Source: Ceriagrion tenellum
Lineage: Eukaryota; Arthropoda; Insecta; Odonata; Coenagrionidae
Length of the DNA stretch: 64,000 bases
Direction of reading: 5' to 3'
Assembly (NCBI GenBank): GCA_963169105.1
Contig: OY720633.1
Location: 160,099,780-160,163,779, forward strand
In this document: positions 50,337-62,149 of the stretch, one piece after another
Numbering within the stretch: position 1 is the first letter of the stretch
Layout: every line of letters begins with the position of its first letter
The notes under the pieces: model-generated
The model's input: the letters and a program-made list of their open reading frames with translations, nothing else
The model's database searches: none
What the model was told of the DNA's origin: nothing
Position numbers and translations under genes: made by a program

Positions 50337-52433
50337 GATTTAAACATAGATGGTATCGATATTTTATATAATTAAATTTGGTTAATAATAAAGATCTAAA
50401 AACCTTCATGAGGCTCTACCGGAGAATTAGTAAAATTGGCATTTCATATGTGAGTATTAAAATAAAAAGGAATACTATTTAGAATTTGTTGAACTCAATA
50501 AGGAATTTTAAGTAAAAATGTGACCTTCAGCGTAAACGAGATCGAGTTAATCATAATTCAGGGGTCAATATTTGGGATAAGGTACTTCTGTTGCTTGCAA
50601 GGGTCACTGTCACTTTAGCTGCAGGGGGCGCCCAGGACCAGAAGTCGGGTTTTAACTATTTTCTTCGATATAAGATATGATACATTGTCATCTTGCTGAT
50701 TGATGACAAAATGAGTTTGATTTTTATCAAAAACTTCCTTGTGGTATATAACTCTTTCAATGATTCCATTCTGAATATTCTGCATTATCCTCCGTGTTGT
50801 ATTCTGAGAAAAAGAGCTGCAAACATTTCAAATACTTAATATTTTAAATTTAATGTTGAAGAATGGCAACGCATAGATCAGCTAATACCGAGGGTAAAAG
50901 CTGAGTTACGACGAAAAAAATCAGATTGTTCGGTCACAGAGCAATGGTGATGGTAATTTGAGGGCGCTCTTCTCTAGTGATAACTTTGTTTTTCTCTTTT
51001 TGGGACGGCAATGTAAGAGAACAATTTAAGTTATTAATTAAGCCTTATTAATTAAGGTAAAGAACACGGTCTTATAAGTATATACTTACGGTTAATAATA
51101 AGTTTTTTTAGTATAATCATCCAATCCGTCAGAAGAGACATCAAACCAATGAAATCTCCGTAATGTGATTTGCGTTGGGTAAAATCGGTTATGACACGCC
51201 TTTTATCAACATCCTAAAAATCCTTCCCACGATTTAATCGTCACACCTTTACTTAATGGGGTGAGATAACCTTAGCTGAAGGATAGCTTTATTTACTGCC
51301 GTTGATGGTCGGAGAAAGATTCTGACCCTCCGCATTGGATATTTTGTGGGGGTGGATAGAAACAGATAATGAATATATTGAATGATCGTGGAGACACCTA
51401 ATACGCAGTTCGCCTTGTCCTCATATTCCTCAAATTTCTCTAACTCCACCGCGTCGAATCCCAATCATACGCCGAAGTGCACGAATGTCGTCTTTCTCCT
51501 TGGAAATCCTCTTTGTGGTATAGGGAAACTTTTCTCAACGTGGCGACCCTTTTGTTAGCACTAATATGAAATTTAGCATTTACTGCTTTGTGGTCAATAA
51601 TTCTGTTCTTCGTTGCAGCATTTTGGATACTTTCAGGTATGATAGTTGCTATTTGTGATGGCTATAGGAGTCTCACACCATGAATTTTTCTTCGATATCA
51701 GTTTCATTTCACACCTACCCCTCTTTACCTTAGATACGGAATTCCAAGTAGTATTATACTAAGAACGCGATCAAATCACGAAATATTCGTAAAACTTTTC
51801 ACTAATAATACCATTTATATCTTGTGGGATAGGAAAAGGATTAGGCTAACAAGTGACCTGAACAAACAACAGATATGCTATAAAAACACGATCAACATCA
51901 ACCTCGAGGCCAAGAGGTAAAGTCTCAAAACTACACATTTATAGAAAGATCTCACAGCAGAGACCACTGCATTAACATTTACTGTGAGGAAATACGACAC
52001 CTAATTTTACGAGAGGTCATACATAAACTTTTATAATGCAGTAAAACCTTAGCTTTACTCAACCATTCACCACTATATTAAAAAACTTCTCAAATTTAAC
52101 AGCAATTATTGAAGGACATTAATGAACCTGTTGTCGCATTTTCCGCTTCCTCGTAATTTGAAAGAAATTCAAAGAGTGCCCATCCAACATCACGTTCATT
52201 ACTTATCTTTCTTCGTCTGTTATTTCGAATTGGTTTCTTCCCGCGCCCTTCGCTGTCTTCGCTTAAAATATATTAGAAATTTTTGATGCCTGGGTGAGCG
52301 CTTCTGTTTACCGGAAACGCTCGCTCGGGGCCACTATAGAGCCTACCAAGGCAGGATTATGTACCTCATGAAAGGGCTTCCTTCGAAGTGCATCGTGAGC
52401 GATTCGTAACGCACCTCAAGTTGGAGTACAAGG
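50337..52433. other. Non-coding AT-rich DNA
   Basis: No gene was seen. A GC-rich island GCAGGGGGCGCCCAGGACC near 50620 may be an element end. Nothing else was recognised. Confidence 0.4.
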
Positions 52434-52441
52434 GGGAGGGG

Positions 52442-55400
52442 CAGGCCCGATCCTACCCGGGGGTGCGACGGGTGCGGCGCACACGGGCGCCGCCAGCCGG
52501 GGGGCGCCGCGCGGACTCCGTGAGTCACAAAGTAGATCTCATGAATTGGTGTCGGCGGGCGCCTCATGAATTGGTGTCGGAGGGCGCCGTGCGGGAGCGC
52601 GCTCCTAGCAGAAAAGATCTCATGATACTATCGTGAAATATCGTAAAATAGTGAAGAATTTTAGAATCGTCTCTCCGATTGTGGTCATTCATACAAATTC
52701 AAGGTAAGAAAATTCATTTTATCGAATGATGTGAAGGGTCGTTGTCAAGCTCTCGTAAATTTTGTTCTTGAAAGTGTTTCTCGAATAAAAACCGAGAGGA
52801 TTGTGAACCAACATTTCTGCGGTCGAAATGGCATCCCGACGACGAATCAAATCGGATGGAGGGGAGAAAATTGCTAAATAATAAATATGTGAACCCTTTT
52901 TTCCTTTTTTCCAAACTCAAGAGAGGCGGAACTGCTCTAAACTTTGCAGTTTCGTGTTGATATAATGTTCATGAATATAGGGTGACTGCTCCAGTCTCCG
53001 CCTGGAATCAGTATATATACCACCGTCATCCCTTGAGATTGAGGATTGTTGGCAAAATTTTTCCCTTTTTCTCTTCAATGTAGGTCGCCAGGAAAGAGAG
53101 TGGAAATATTCCAATTTTGACTCGTTTCCCAAATCAAAATCCAACTGGTCGCAAAAATGAAAGATCGACGCAAAAATGATGGTTCAACTCATGCTGACAC
53201 CCTGGTTGCCCATTTGTACATTAACCCCTTGAGTCACCATATAGATTTTTTGATATTTTGGCCGGAAATCCGTTCATAGATTCAACCGGTTTCAAAATCG
53301 CGAATCTCAAGAATCCAAAGAATCTCGACAATAGTCCATTACACCTTGAAAGGTTCCAAATTTGATTTTTTTTCTACCCTTTTCAGATGTCCGGTGCAGG
53401 AAAAAAGCCTTCCGGGGCTCAATATAGAAAATGGAAAAGAGAGAAGGAGGAATCTGCTAAGAAAGCATGCATTTCGATAGGACACTTTTTAAAGCCACGT
53501 GCCTCACAGACAGATGACGACACTCGGGAAGATATTAGTGTTCACGAAGAAGAGGCTCATGACGAGGGCAATATGACACTTGGGCTTGAGACATCTTCTT
53601 CAAACATTTCAACGAAAGTGGTGGAACCATCCATTCAAGATTTTTCGCTTGAAACTCCCGCTGTCCCAGCCGCAGAAGAACATGACCCAGAAGATTTTGC
53701 ACCATCGACTGAGCCGGTCTCCAGGATCTCTCAAATGACCAGTCACTATACCAAAATATATAAAGACCCTGGCCTGTGGTCAAACATATTGTCAGACAAT
53801 GTGAAGATGGGGTTAATAGAGTTGGGGCCATATCAGCTGACAGAACAGGAAGTAAAATTTCCTGCAGACAAAGATGGCAGGTGCTTCTCCTCTATATATT
53901 ATAAAAAAAAATTGAGTAATGGTGAAACGATTCCCAGGACCTGGATAGTGTAATCTCAGTCAAAAAATAGCGTGTTCTGTTTCCCTTGCATGATTTTTAA
54001 GTGTTCGTCTAGTGTTTCTGTAGAAGGGTATAATGATTGGCGTCATTTATCCCAGAATGTGGAACGACATGAAAAATCACAAGGACATATTTCCACCGTC
54101 AGAGCGTGGCATGAATTGAATACATCGATATCATCGAACAGGACTGTTGATTCTCTCAATGAACAACGGATAAGACAAGAAAAAGATCGCTGGGGTTCAG
54201 TATTAAAAATTATTATTTATATTGTGAGATTTTTAGCGGGTCAGAATTTGGCTTTCAGAGGGACAAAGAGTCAGTTATATGAGCCGCAAAATGGTAACTT
54301 TTTGAAATTAGTCGAAACAGTGGCAAAATTCAACGAAACTATGTCTGACCATGTCCAAAGGATTGTGAGAGATCCGTCCGGCATGCCTCATTATTTGGGG
54401 TCCATCCAGAATGAGCTAATTGAAACTTTAGGGGATCAGATCAGAGGAGAAATTATTCGGCTTTTAAGACTTTGCAAATATTACTCTATTATTTTAGATT
54501 CTACCCCGGATGTAAGTCATCAAGATCAACTGACTGTTGTCGTCAGATTTGTTCTAATCAATAGTAAGAATAAACTAGTAGAAATCAGAGAACACTTTTT
54601 AACTTTTATTGCGGTGTCTGACTCAACCGGGCAAGCTTATGCAGATATAATCCTCGCGTTTTTGAGGAACCACAATATTTGTTTTCGTGATTTGAGGGGG
54701 CAGGCTTACGATAACGGTGCAAATATGAAAGGGCGGCATAAAGGTTTGCAAAAAAAAATAATTGACCAAAATCCACGAGCTTTTTTTGTGCCTTGTGCAG
54801 CGCATAGTTTAAATTTAGTAGTTAATGACGCCGCAAAAGCATCCTTGGAATTTTTTTTCGACTGTACAGGAGCTTTATGTTTTCTTTTCTGCCTCGACTA
54901 AACGATGGAATGTTTTAAAAAATGAAATCCCCACTCTAAGCTTAAAAGCACTTTCCGATACCCGATGGGAGAGTCGAGTTGATGCAATCAGGGTTCTTAG
55001 ATTCAATATAGAAAAAATATATGATGCTCTTTTTGCAATCTATTCAGATACGTCCAAAGATTCAGAAACTAGAGATGGAGCACGTTCATTGATTAGAAAA
55101 ATTCATTGTTTCAAGTTCCTTTGCTCTGTTGTGATATGGTACAAGGTACTAACACAAATCAATGTGGTGAGTAAATGTATGCAAGAATCGACTGTGATAT
55201 TACCGAGTATTATGCTGTTGTTAGAGAGTGTCAAAAAGTATTTATCTGATGCCAGATCAGATAATGGTTTTATTAATATTTTAGAGGAAGCCACGAAGAT
55301 GGCCGAGGATATTGACTGTGATGTTTCATTCCCTAAGATCAACGCGGTAAGACCACGCACAAAGAAACGGTTGTTTGATTATGAAAGTCCTGATGATCCA

Positions 55401-56159
55401 GTAAAAGATCCACGGGAGGCATTTAAAATAAATTTTTATTATATGCTATTGGACACGGCGCTGTGTGAAATTGAAGGGAGATTCGAACAAATGAACAATC
55501 ATTACATGAAATTTATTTTTCTTAATGATCTCCATGAGTTCCTTAAGCTTGCATCCGCAGAGAAAATCGACAAAATCCGGACTTTAGAATCCATGCTAGA
55601 GGACCCCACAGTGAATGAAAAAGATATTGTCGCGCAAGATTTGCTGGATGACATAGAAAATCTCGGCCCCTGTCTTAAACCTGGAATGACTGCTATGGAT
55701 GTGATTCAATATTTGGTAGCAAATGGTCTTCTATATTCGTTTCCCACCCTCATGATCGCTCTGAGAATTTTCCTAACATTGCCCGTTACTGTGGCAAGTG
55801 GGGAAAGGAGTTTTTCAAAATTGAAACTAATCAAAAACTACCTGAGATCAACAATGGGACAAGAAAGACTCTCAAATTTAACCATCATTAGTATCGAGAA
55901 AGAAATTGCTGATGAAATAGATGTTTCAGATATTGTAAAAGATTTCGCGTTGAAAAAGGCCAGGAAAGTTGATTTCAAATAACCTCCAATGGATGTATTG
56001 AAAAAATATGTATGCACAATTTGAGTAATAAATATTTGATCATTTGTACATGAAACTTTTGTCATTCTTCTTCGAGAAATGAACACGTTGAAAGTTGGCA
56101 GGGGGGGAGCGCTGGACCGCTCTCGCACACGGGCGCCAAATACTCCAGGATCGGCCCTG
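52442..56159 (+). mobile_element. hAT transposon, ZMYM1-like, complete with 8-bp duplications
   Basis: The left end CAGGCCCGATCCT and the reverse complement of the right end CAGGGCCGATCCT match at 12 of 13 positions. They are flanked on both sides by GGGAGGGG (52434-52441 and 56160-56167), the 8-bp target duplication that hAT elements make. The element is 3718 bp and encloses one transposase gene. Both termini are followed by GC-rich subterminal DNA that shares (A)CACGGGCGCC in opposite orientation (left near 52480, right near 56128). Confidence 0.9.
53387..55982 (+). pseudogene. ZMYM1-like hAT transposase, two lesions
   Basis: The gene spans about 865 codons from ATG 53387, directly after a splice-acceptor-like CTACCCTTTTCAG. 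N-terminal Lys/Glu-rich region KKPSGAQYRKWKREKEE; TTF-type zinc finger with FCFPCMIF and HEKSQGH (residues about 195-230). The catalytic domain has YYSIILDSTPDVSHQDQL (first Asp), AYDNGANMKGRHKG and CAAHSLNLVVND. Next come ALSDTRWESR and the C-terminal dimerisation motif TLPVTVASGERSFSKLKLIK with LRSTMGQERLSNL, which holds the catalytic Glu region. There are only two lesions: a TAA at 53951-53953, where relatives usually have Tyr, and a one-base frameshift in a run of eight T at 54850-54857. It is otherwise intact, so young. Confidence 0.88.
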
Positions 56160-56814
56160 GGGAGGGGACAATGTAGACAGCGCGCCTTGGTCGAACGATT
56201 GCGGGGTAGGCTGTCTCTTGCCTTTTCTTTCCCAAATGTCCCATTCGATGCTCAGAGCTGCGGGCATGCGCCGTGTTTTCTTAACCAACCTTCCCCGTGT
56301 CGGTTGAGGGTTGTCGTCTCACGTCCCAAGGTGGATGACGCATGGGACTGGGAGTGAGGGGGATTGCTATCGCGAGCGCAAGGAGACACTCTGGTAGGGA
56401 TTGATGGCACAAGGGGAACGAGGAGAGAGGGGAAGAAAGCGGCCACGGAAATTTCCACCCGCGCGACCGAGTCGTGGCCCTCAAGTTTCCCCGTTCGACC
56501 CCCGGTGTACATCTCTCTCCCTTTCGGGATTCTATTCAACTGCCCTCCAGATGACACTCCAATAGGCAATGCGAAGTCAATTTGAATTAATGGACGAAGG
56601 AAGTGAAATAGTGAAAGTGATGTTGGATGTCCACGTATGCGCAAAATTTTGTGCTTGAAAAAAAGCTTTCTTTAAGTTCCGCATTTAAAATTACTAGTTA
56701 AGCTCAGTGCCAATGGAATACATAAAAACAAAATATGTTGCATTAAAGCTATCTTAGACATCTAAGAATAGAGAGTAGTTCTAAATAGCAATAGTTCAGA
56801 CAATGTGAAAATAA

Positions 56815-57438
56815 TATCAGGTGTTCCTCAGTGAAGGGAAATTGGTCCCTTACTATTCGTTTTCCATGTTAATGATATCACCACCGTTGTTCCGAGCAAA
56901 CTTCGCTTTCTCGCGGGCAACGCAGTTTTGTACAGGGATATTAACACGGAGTCCGACAGAATAATTGCCCAACTAAATGTGAATACTGGAAATTTGCGGA
57001 CCGGCAAATTTCCATTTTAGTTGGGATTTATGAAAAGAAAACTGGGAGAAATGTGACAAGAAAGTAAAGCGATGCTATTTTTCTTTCGTGAGACCTCACT
57101 TGGAGTACGCAAGTAGTATGTGGGGCCCTCACGAAGTATGACTAGTTTCATGCATAGATCGAATACGGCGTAGGGACGCATGATTTGTTAAAAATTATTA
57201 CAATATACATAGCTATGTCACTGAATTCTTGAGAGAATTATGGTGGAGACCTCTTTCCGATCGAAGAGAAAAAATACATATTAAATCTTTTAAGAAAGTA
57301 TGTGCATTGTTTTCTGTCGGACGTTCAGCATATTTTGCTAGAGCCAACGTTTCTACTATAATAGATAGTAGAAACGATCACAGGCAAAGGAAAAGACTCA
57401 AAAACAGATATTGTATGAACGTCATTTTTTCCACGTAA
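56815..57438 (+). pseudogene. LINE reverse transcriptase C-terminal fragment
   Basis: The fragment shows SGVPQ then GPLLFVFHVNDI (usual SGVPQGSVLGPLLFLIYIND), AGNAVLYRDI (usual ADDAVLY), RPHLEYASSMWGPH (usual RPxLEYASxVWxP) and a C-terminal stretch ELWWRPLSDRREKIHIKSF. AGN in place of ADD removes the catalytic Asp pair. Stops and small deletions are common. Jockey/CR1-like. Confidence 0.7.
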
Positions 57439-57654
57439 ATGAGTGACCATAATATTTGCAATAGATCAGTTCAAGGATGCTTTGACCCTCAATAAGTAAA
57501 GTAGGTTTTGCTATTATGATGAATATGTTAATTTCATTGATAGCAATTCATCCCGCATGAAATTTCCGACCTGATCTAGCTATTACAAGATTTATTAGTT
57601 AGCTTGCAGTACTTGGATTGGATATTTGGGGAGGCGACCGACGGCTAAATTTGC

Positions 57655-57920
57655 GCCATAGGGGATAGGTAAGGGAGGAAGGGTGGATAGAAACCCGGCG
57701 TCGGCATTAGCCTACTCTTAACGAAAGGCGCCAAGGGGACCACGGCTTAACGTCTCATCCGACAGACGGAGCACTCCACTTGACGTGCCCTCCACAAGAC
57801 ACTGAAGTAGGGATAGGGTTCCTCTGAAAACATCCGCCACTGTAGGGATTTGAACCCTGGCCGCCCGTGTGCCCGTGTAGGCGAGTACTCTAACCACCAC
57901 ACCAACCCGATCCCCCGCTT
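57655..57920 (-). mobile_element. tRNA-derived SINE
   Basis: The minus strand carries an A-box region TTGGTGTGGTGGTTAGAGTA and CTCGCC, then a B-box GGGTTCAAATCCC 50 bases on, as in tRNA-type pol III promoters. A 150-base unique body (GTGGTCCCCTTGGCGCC ... GCCGACGCCGGGTTTCTA) follows. It is not a functional tRNA, because the acceptor arm does not close. Confidence 0.8.
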
Positions 57921-57925
57921 GTAGT

Positions 57926-58135
57926 ACTTGCTTGAAGTACTTTTCATTTGCTATTCCCTGTATTTTACTTATTTTTTTGGTTAAATCTTTATGATCAGGG
58001 TCCCAAATGCTCGCGGTGTATTCGAGGTATGGCCTAACCAGAGCAAAGTAGCATCTCTCTTTTACTTATTCATACGAGGATCCTCCTATTACATATACGC
58101 TTAACAAGACCTAGTTTCTTAAATGCTGTGCTGCA
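57926..58135 (-). pseudogene. LINE RT C-terminal fragment
   Basis: The minus strand reads KKLGLVKRICN, then after a frame change CYFALVRPYLEYTASIWDP and ISKIQGIANEKYF, the conserved end of Jockey/CR1-type reverse transcriptases. It directly abuts the SINE on the same strand. Confidence 0.65.
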
Positions 58136-60105
58136 TATGTTTTGTATTGGATTGCTTTGGATTTCGACGGCATGGCGCATTCCGTGTGCTCCGAGTGCCC
58201 AATGGGGCCTCAGCCTTCGAGGAGGCAAGCGCGGCCAATACCAGCGTCGTTCGATCATAGTCCGCTTTTACTCTGCTCCCCTCACCTTTCTACCCCCACC
58301 TCCTCAACACCTCTTGCACCACCCTTCCTCTGCTCTTCGCCGAGTGCAATCGGTGAGGGATTGTTATGGAATTCAGCGGGAACTGGTTGAGCCTCACTCA
58401 CACCCTCCTCACACGAAATGATAAGATTTTGGCGATAACCTTTCTGCTTTGGAATGAACGAAAGGTTTCCTTCCTTTTCCTTTGCAGTCGTGCGTCAATA
58501 CATGCGTGCACTCTCCATAGCATTCCATGGTCAATATGAAATGAGTCGATAAGCCTATAACGATTACACATACCAACAAGTGTATGCTTTTTTGATGCTA
58601 AGTGCCTCTTCCGCCATAATTTTGTGCACTGAGTTCGAATCTACTCGCGGAAATTGGCTATCACGACAGAATAAGTAGTTATTCTAACCTTAAAGAGTCA
58701 AAATGGCAATTTTGACGTCTTTTTGAGATGGAATACCGCAGAAACCAAAGTTGATAGAGTAAGTCTGCAAAAGTGTTCGAAGTCTGTGTAAAAAATTAAT
58801 ATACATAGTACACCATATAGAAATATGGTTTCCATAACCTGTACCTATCTTATATTAAAAAATTTATGTACTCCAAATTATAGTGTAGTTGAATTAAATA
58901 GAGTTGTTGATAATTACCAAGTTAATAGAGGTTATGGTAACAATAGTTTTTCTAGGCTTCATACATCTATTTTACAACCTTTTTTACGCAGACTTCGAAT
59001 CCGTTTGCAGAATTACTTTGTCGCCTTTGGTTTATGAGATATTCAAGCTCAAAAAGACCTAAAAATTGCCATTGTGAGCCTTAAACGGTAGAATATCTCA
59101 AAATCTTGACAAGCCTCCTCGTCAGCGAGAATTTTGGTGAGTTGATTCGGATTCAGCGCACAAAGTTACGTCGGATAGGACTCGTCGCATCAAGAAAGCA
59201 TGCAGGACTCAAAAATTGCAGGCCTGTGATATCGATGGTGAGTTTTGAGTATATTTGAATTTCATTCACATTAAAGGCTAACAACGGACGGTAAATGAAG
59301 ATCGCCCCACATTCAAGTGCGCGGAAGCTCAATTATCACACTGGAATTTGGTGATTAGATCTTCATTTTTGTCCATATACCATTCTTCAAGCCGCCGATT
59401 AGGCATGTGGTAGAGGGTGCTAGGGAGACAGTCTTAAAAGGGTAGGGAATATGGAATGAGACGGGGGAGAGGACGGAGGTGAATATATGTTGAGAAGTCT
59501 CTCGTGTCAGTGTCTCGCAGTTTTTGGGAACTCAAAAATGGTACGAGGAAAGCAGGATTTTTTTTTCTGCCTATACATTCGGCAGTCTATCTCTCCCTAT
59601 TTTTTCGCTCCTATCAGTCCTAGAGATACTGCGTAAAGTTAAATTATGAACCCCAATTTCGTACTGGCACTTGCTTGGTGTGACTTTTTCATGTTTATTC
59701 TTGAATCCTAACGTGTCTCAAAAGGCCGTTCTACACGACAGAATGTCTTGGATTATCTCTTTAAGCCGAGAAGAAATGGCGAGGTTTTAGTGTACCATTT
59801 GGAACAGTGCTCTCGAGGTCTGCTAAGTTCTCTACGATCAACTGAAGCCGAAGTATATGACTTTGTGTTGAACTCTTTTTTTAAATGTTTAATATACTTC
59901 TCGTTTAATGGCATTGGATATCATCAATTTACGTACAGTCATTATATGACATTATGAGGAATTCTTTAGTTCTACAGTTGAGGTAATACTGTCTTAAAAC
60001 TATCTACTTTTGATTTAAAAACCTTAGCTATGCTCTAGTGAGAACTTATTGACCTTGTGCTAATGTGTACTTTATTCTGACCGTCCAATGATCAAATCCC
60101 AACCT

Positions 60106-60345
60106 CTACTCAAAACTGCGTTGTATATCCTGAAACATTTTCTTCCCTTTTAGATATCTAACGGAGACCAGGAGCGGAGATTTCAAGAGATTGGAGACAG
60201 GACTTACCTGGTAAGATACTTCGTAAAACTGTCCACAAGCCGACAATAATGGTTGATTAGACCGGGATTCGAACTCGGACCAACCATAGCCAACCAAGGC
60301 TGTTTGTGTTTGCCAGTCACACCACCAAGTCATCATATTTCAAGG
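60106..60345 (-). mobile_element. tRNA-derived SINE
   Basis: The minus strand has an A-box-like TGGTGGTGTGACTGGC and a B-box GAGTTCGAATCCC about 50 bases downstream, then a body with no coding signal. It is a different family from the SINE at 57655, since the bodies do not match. Confidence 0.65.
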
Positions 60346-60479
60346 CGATTTTTGAGGGTGATTTATGCGAACGAAATGTTCGCTTCATGTGTCCACATTG
60401 TGGCATATAAGACGATATTAGTGCTAGTTCGCCCGCAATAAAAACTGAGCTCCACTAATTACACTCCCATAACACACTC

Positions 60480-60600
60480 CACCATTACATCTCCCAGAAC
60501 CTTATCCCTTACATCCTCATACGGCTGATGTCCTGGCACCCTCTGCAACGCCCATGCGGTGGATCGCAGGGTAGTATGTAGATGTAGATGTAGATGTAGA
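60480..60600 (+). repeat. Repeat copy A with (TAGATG)n tail
   Basis: The sequence CTTATCCCTTACATCCTCAT through CGCAGGGTAGTAT and a short (GTAGAT)n tail is matched in reverse orientation at 62035-62145. Ending in a microsatellite is typical of a LINE or SINE 3' end. Confidence 0.65.
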
Positions 60601-60685
60601 CTATAAAAAGCACACATTTTAAGCTATCCGGGACTAGCCACGGAGTTCCACTTTTGCGGAGTCACCCGCAATGCACAAATGTGCG

Positions 60686-60780
60686 AAATTCCACAAAGAA
60701 AAAATCATCCGCCTTGACCGGGATCCGGGTTCGAATCCCGCTAAAGGCGGATGATTTTTTCTCTGTGGATTTTCGCATAA
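60686..60780. repeat. Foldback with a tRNA-like T-arm in its loop
   Basis: A 36-base left arm containing AGAAAAAATCATCCGCCTT is repeated inverted as AAGGCGGATGATTTTTTCT with about four mismatches. The loop contains CGGGTTCGAATCCCG, a perfect T-arm and B-box. It may be a SINE-derived hairpin. Confidence 0.75.
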
Positions 60781-60914
60781 AGAGCACGATAATTCCGCAC
60801 CGAACATTTATGCTACCTATCATTATCATTGAAGTGACAAATCTAATCTAACCCGAATTCCATGGAAACGCCCCCAGACTCCATTCACCATTTATTTTAT
60901 ACACTTTAACCCTT

Positions 60915-61200
60915 TAAGTAACCCTTTAAGGTCAAGGAATCACAAGAGTGACCTGAAGACCTTACCATCGACCTTGGCATCTTTTTAAACCTATGATTCG
61001 ATTCGTCTGTGGCCTAGATTCATTTTTGGTCACCCCTGTGACCTTTGACCCCTGAGTAGCCCTTGACGGTCAAGAGATGACAAGAGGGATCTGAAGACCT
61101 TACCGTCGATCTTGGCACCTTTTTAAACCTGTGATTCGACTGGTTTGTAGGGGCGATTCACTTTTTGTCACTTCTGTGACCTTGACTGTGCCCTTTCAGG
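60915..61200 (+). repeat. Two tandem copies of a ~127 bp unit
   Basis: Each unit contains CTGAAGACCTTACC(A/G)TCGA followed by CTTGGCA(T/C)CTTTTTAAACCT and ATTCGA, ending near (C/T)TGTGACCTT. The copies are about 85 percent alike by eye. Function is unknown; a satellite dimer is likely. Confidence 0.7.
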
Positions 61201-62034
61201 AGTCACGGTTGCATTTTCGAACTCGAAAGCTCTTCTAATGTGTTCTTCGTGCCCAAATACCTGATAATTGAAAGTTTCGCAAAATAATTCCGTCTTTTTT
61301 GTATTTCGAATAATTTAACATTGAATAAGGCAAAATTTGGATTTTTGGTTGGACCTCATTTCTGGGGTCAAAAGGTCAAATTTATAAAATTTTGCTTACA
61401 CTCAACAAAACTTACAACCTTTTTCTACCCAGGTACCAAATTTCATCCATATGGCATGAAATATAGTGGCTAAAATTACAGGTCAAAAATGACACACGAT
61501 CAATGGGACACTCGGTATAATAGATAATGAAGTCTTCAACTAGCAGGTTGTTCTATAGAATTTGGCCATGTATACTTACAAAATATGATCTGGTTGTATG
61601 TCTACAGCACGAGGCGATTCATAAAAATTCGTGTATAATTGAGATAGTAATTAGGCTGTAAGAAATCTAGCCCTCAGTAATTAATAAAACAGCCATTGGC
61701 CTCACTCTAAAAACTCTTACTTTTAAAAACTTAGTTGGTACGGGATCCTGCTATTATGATGATTTTTACCCTAGGCTGAATCTTAGATAATAATAAGAAA
61801 TAAAGGCAGGATTTGGAAAAAATATAGCTAAAAAACTTAAGAGAGGAAGTAGGATCTGGTGCTTTCCCGGCGGATGATCAAATCAAAATTCTCCTAGGTT
61901 TCCGCCTGGGTGTGCGGGTCCACTTAACCGGACGAAATCCCGATAGAACTTTGAGAAACTTGAAGAGTTTCATTTTTCAAAAATGAGCTTCTCCACCTCA
62001 ATTTTGAATTCATCATTCATAGAAAGATTCTGCA

Positions 62035-62145
62035 TCTTTATACTACCCTGCGAGCCGCCGCACGGGCATATGGCAGGGGGCGTTAGGACACTAGCCGTGT
62101 CAAGAGGTAAGGGATAAAGTTTTGAGAGGTGAAATGGTGACGTCT
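62035..62145 (-). repeat. Repeat copy B, inverted relative to copy A
   Basis: The reverse complement reads CTTTATCCCTTACCTCTTGA, then GTGTCCTAACGCCCCCTGCC and CGCAGGGTAGTATAAAGATG, matching copy A at 60480 at most positions. The TAGATG tail is reduced to AAGATG. Confidence 0.65.
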
Positions 62146-62149
62146 ATTT

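Noticed and set aside
53535..53831. Minus-strand 98-codon frame inside the hAT transposase
   Set aside because: It overlaps the transposase N-terminus, which has clear family motifs on the plus strand.
57840..57925. Possible tRNA gene (A- and B-box present)
   Set aside because: The acceptor and anticodon arms do not fold as a tRNA, and a SINE body follows, so it was called a tRNA-derived SINE.
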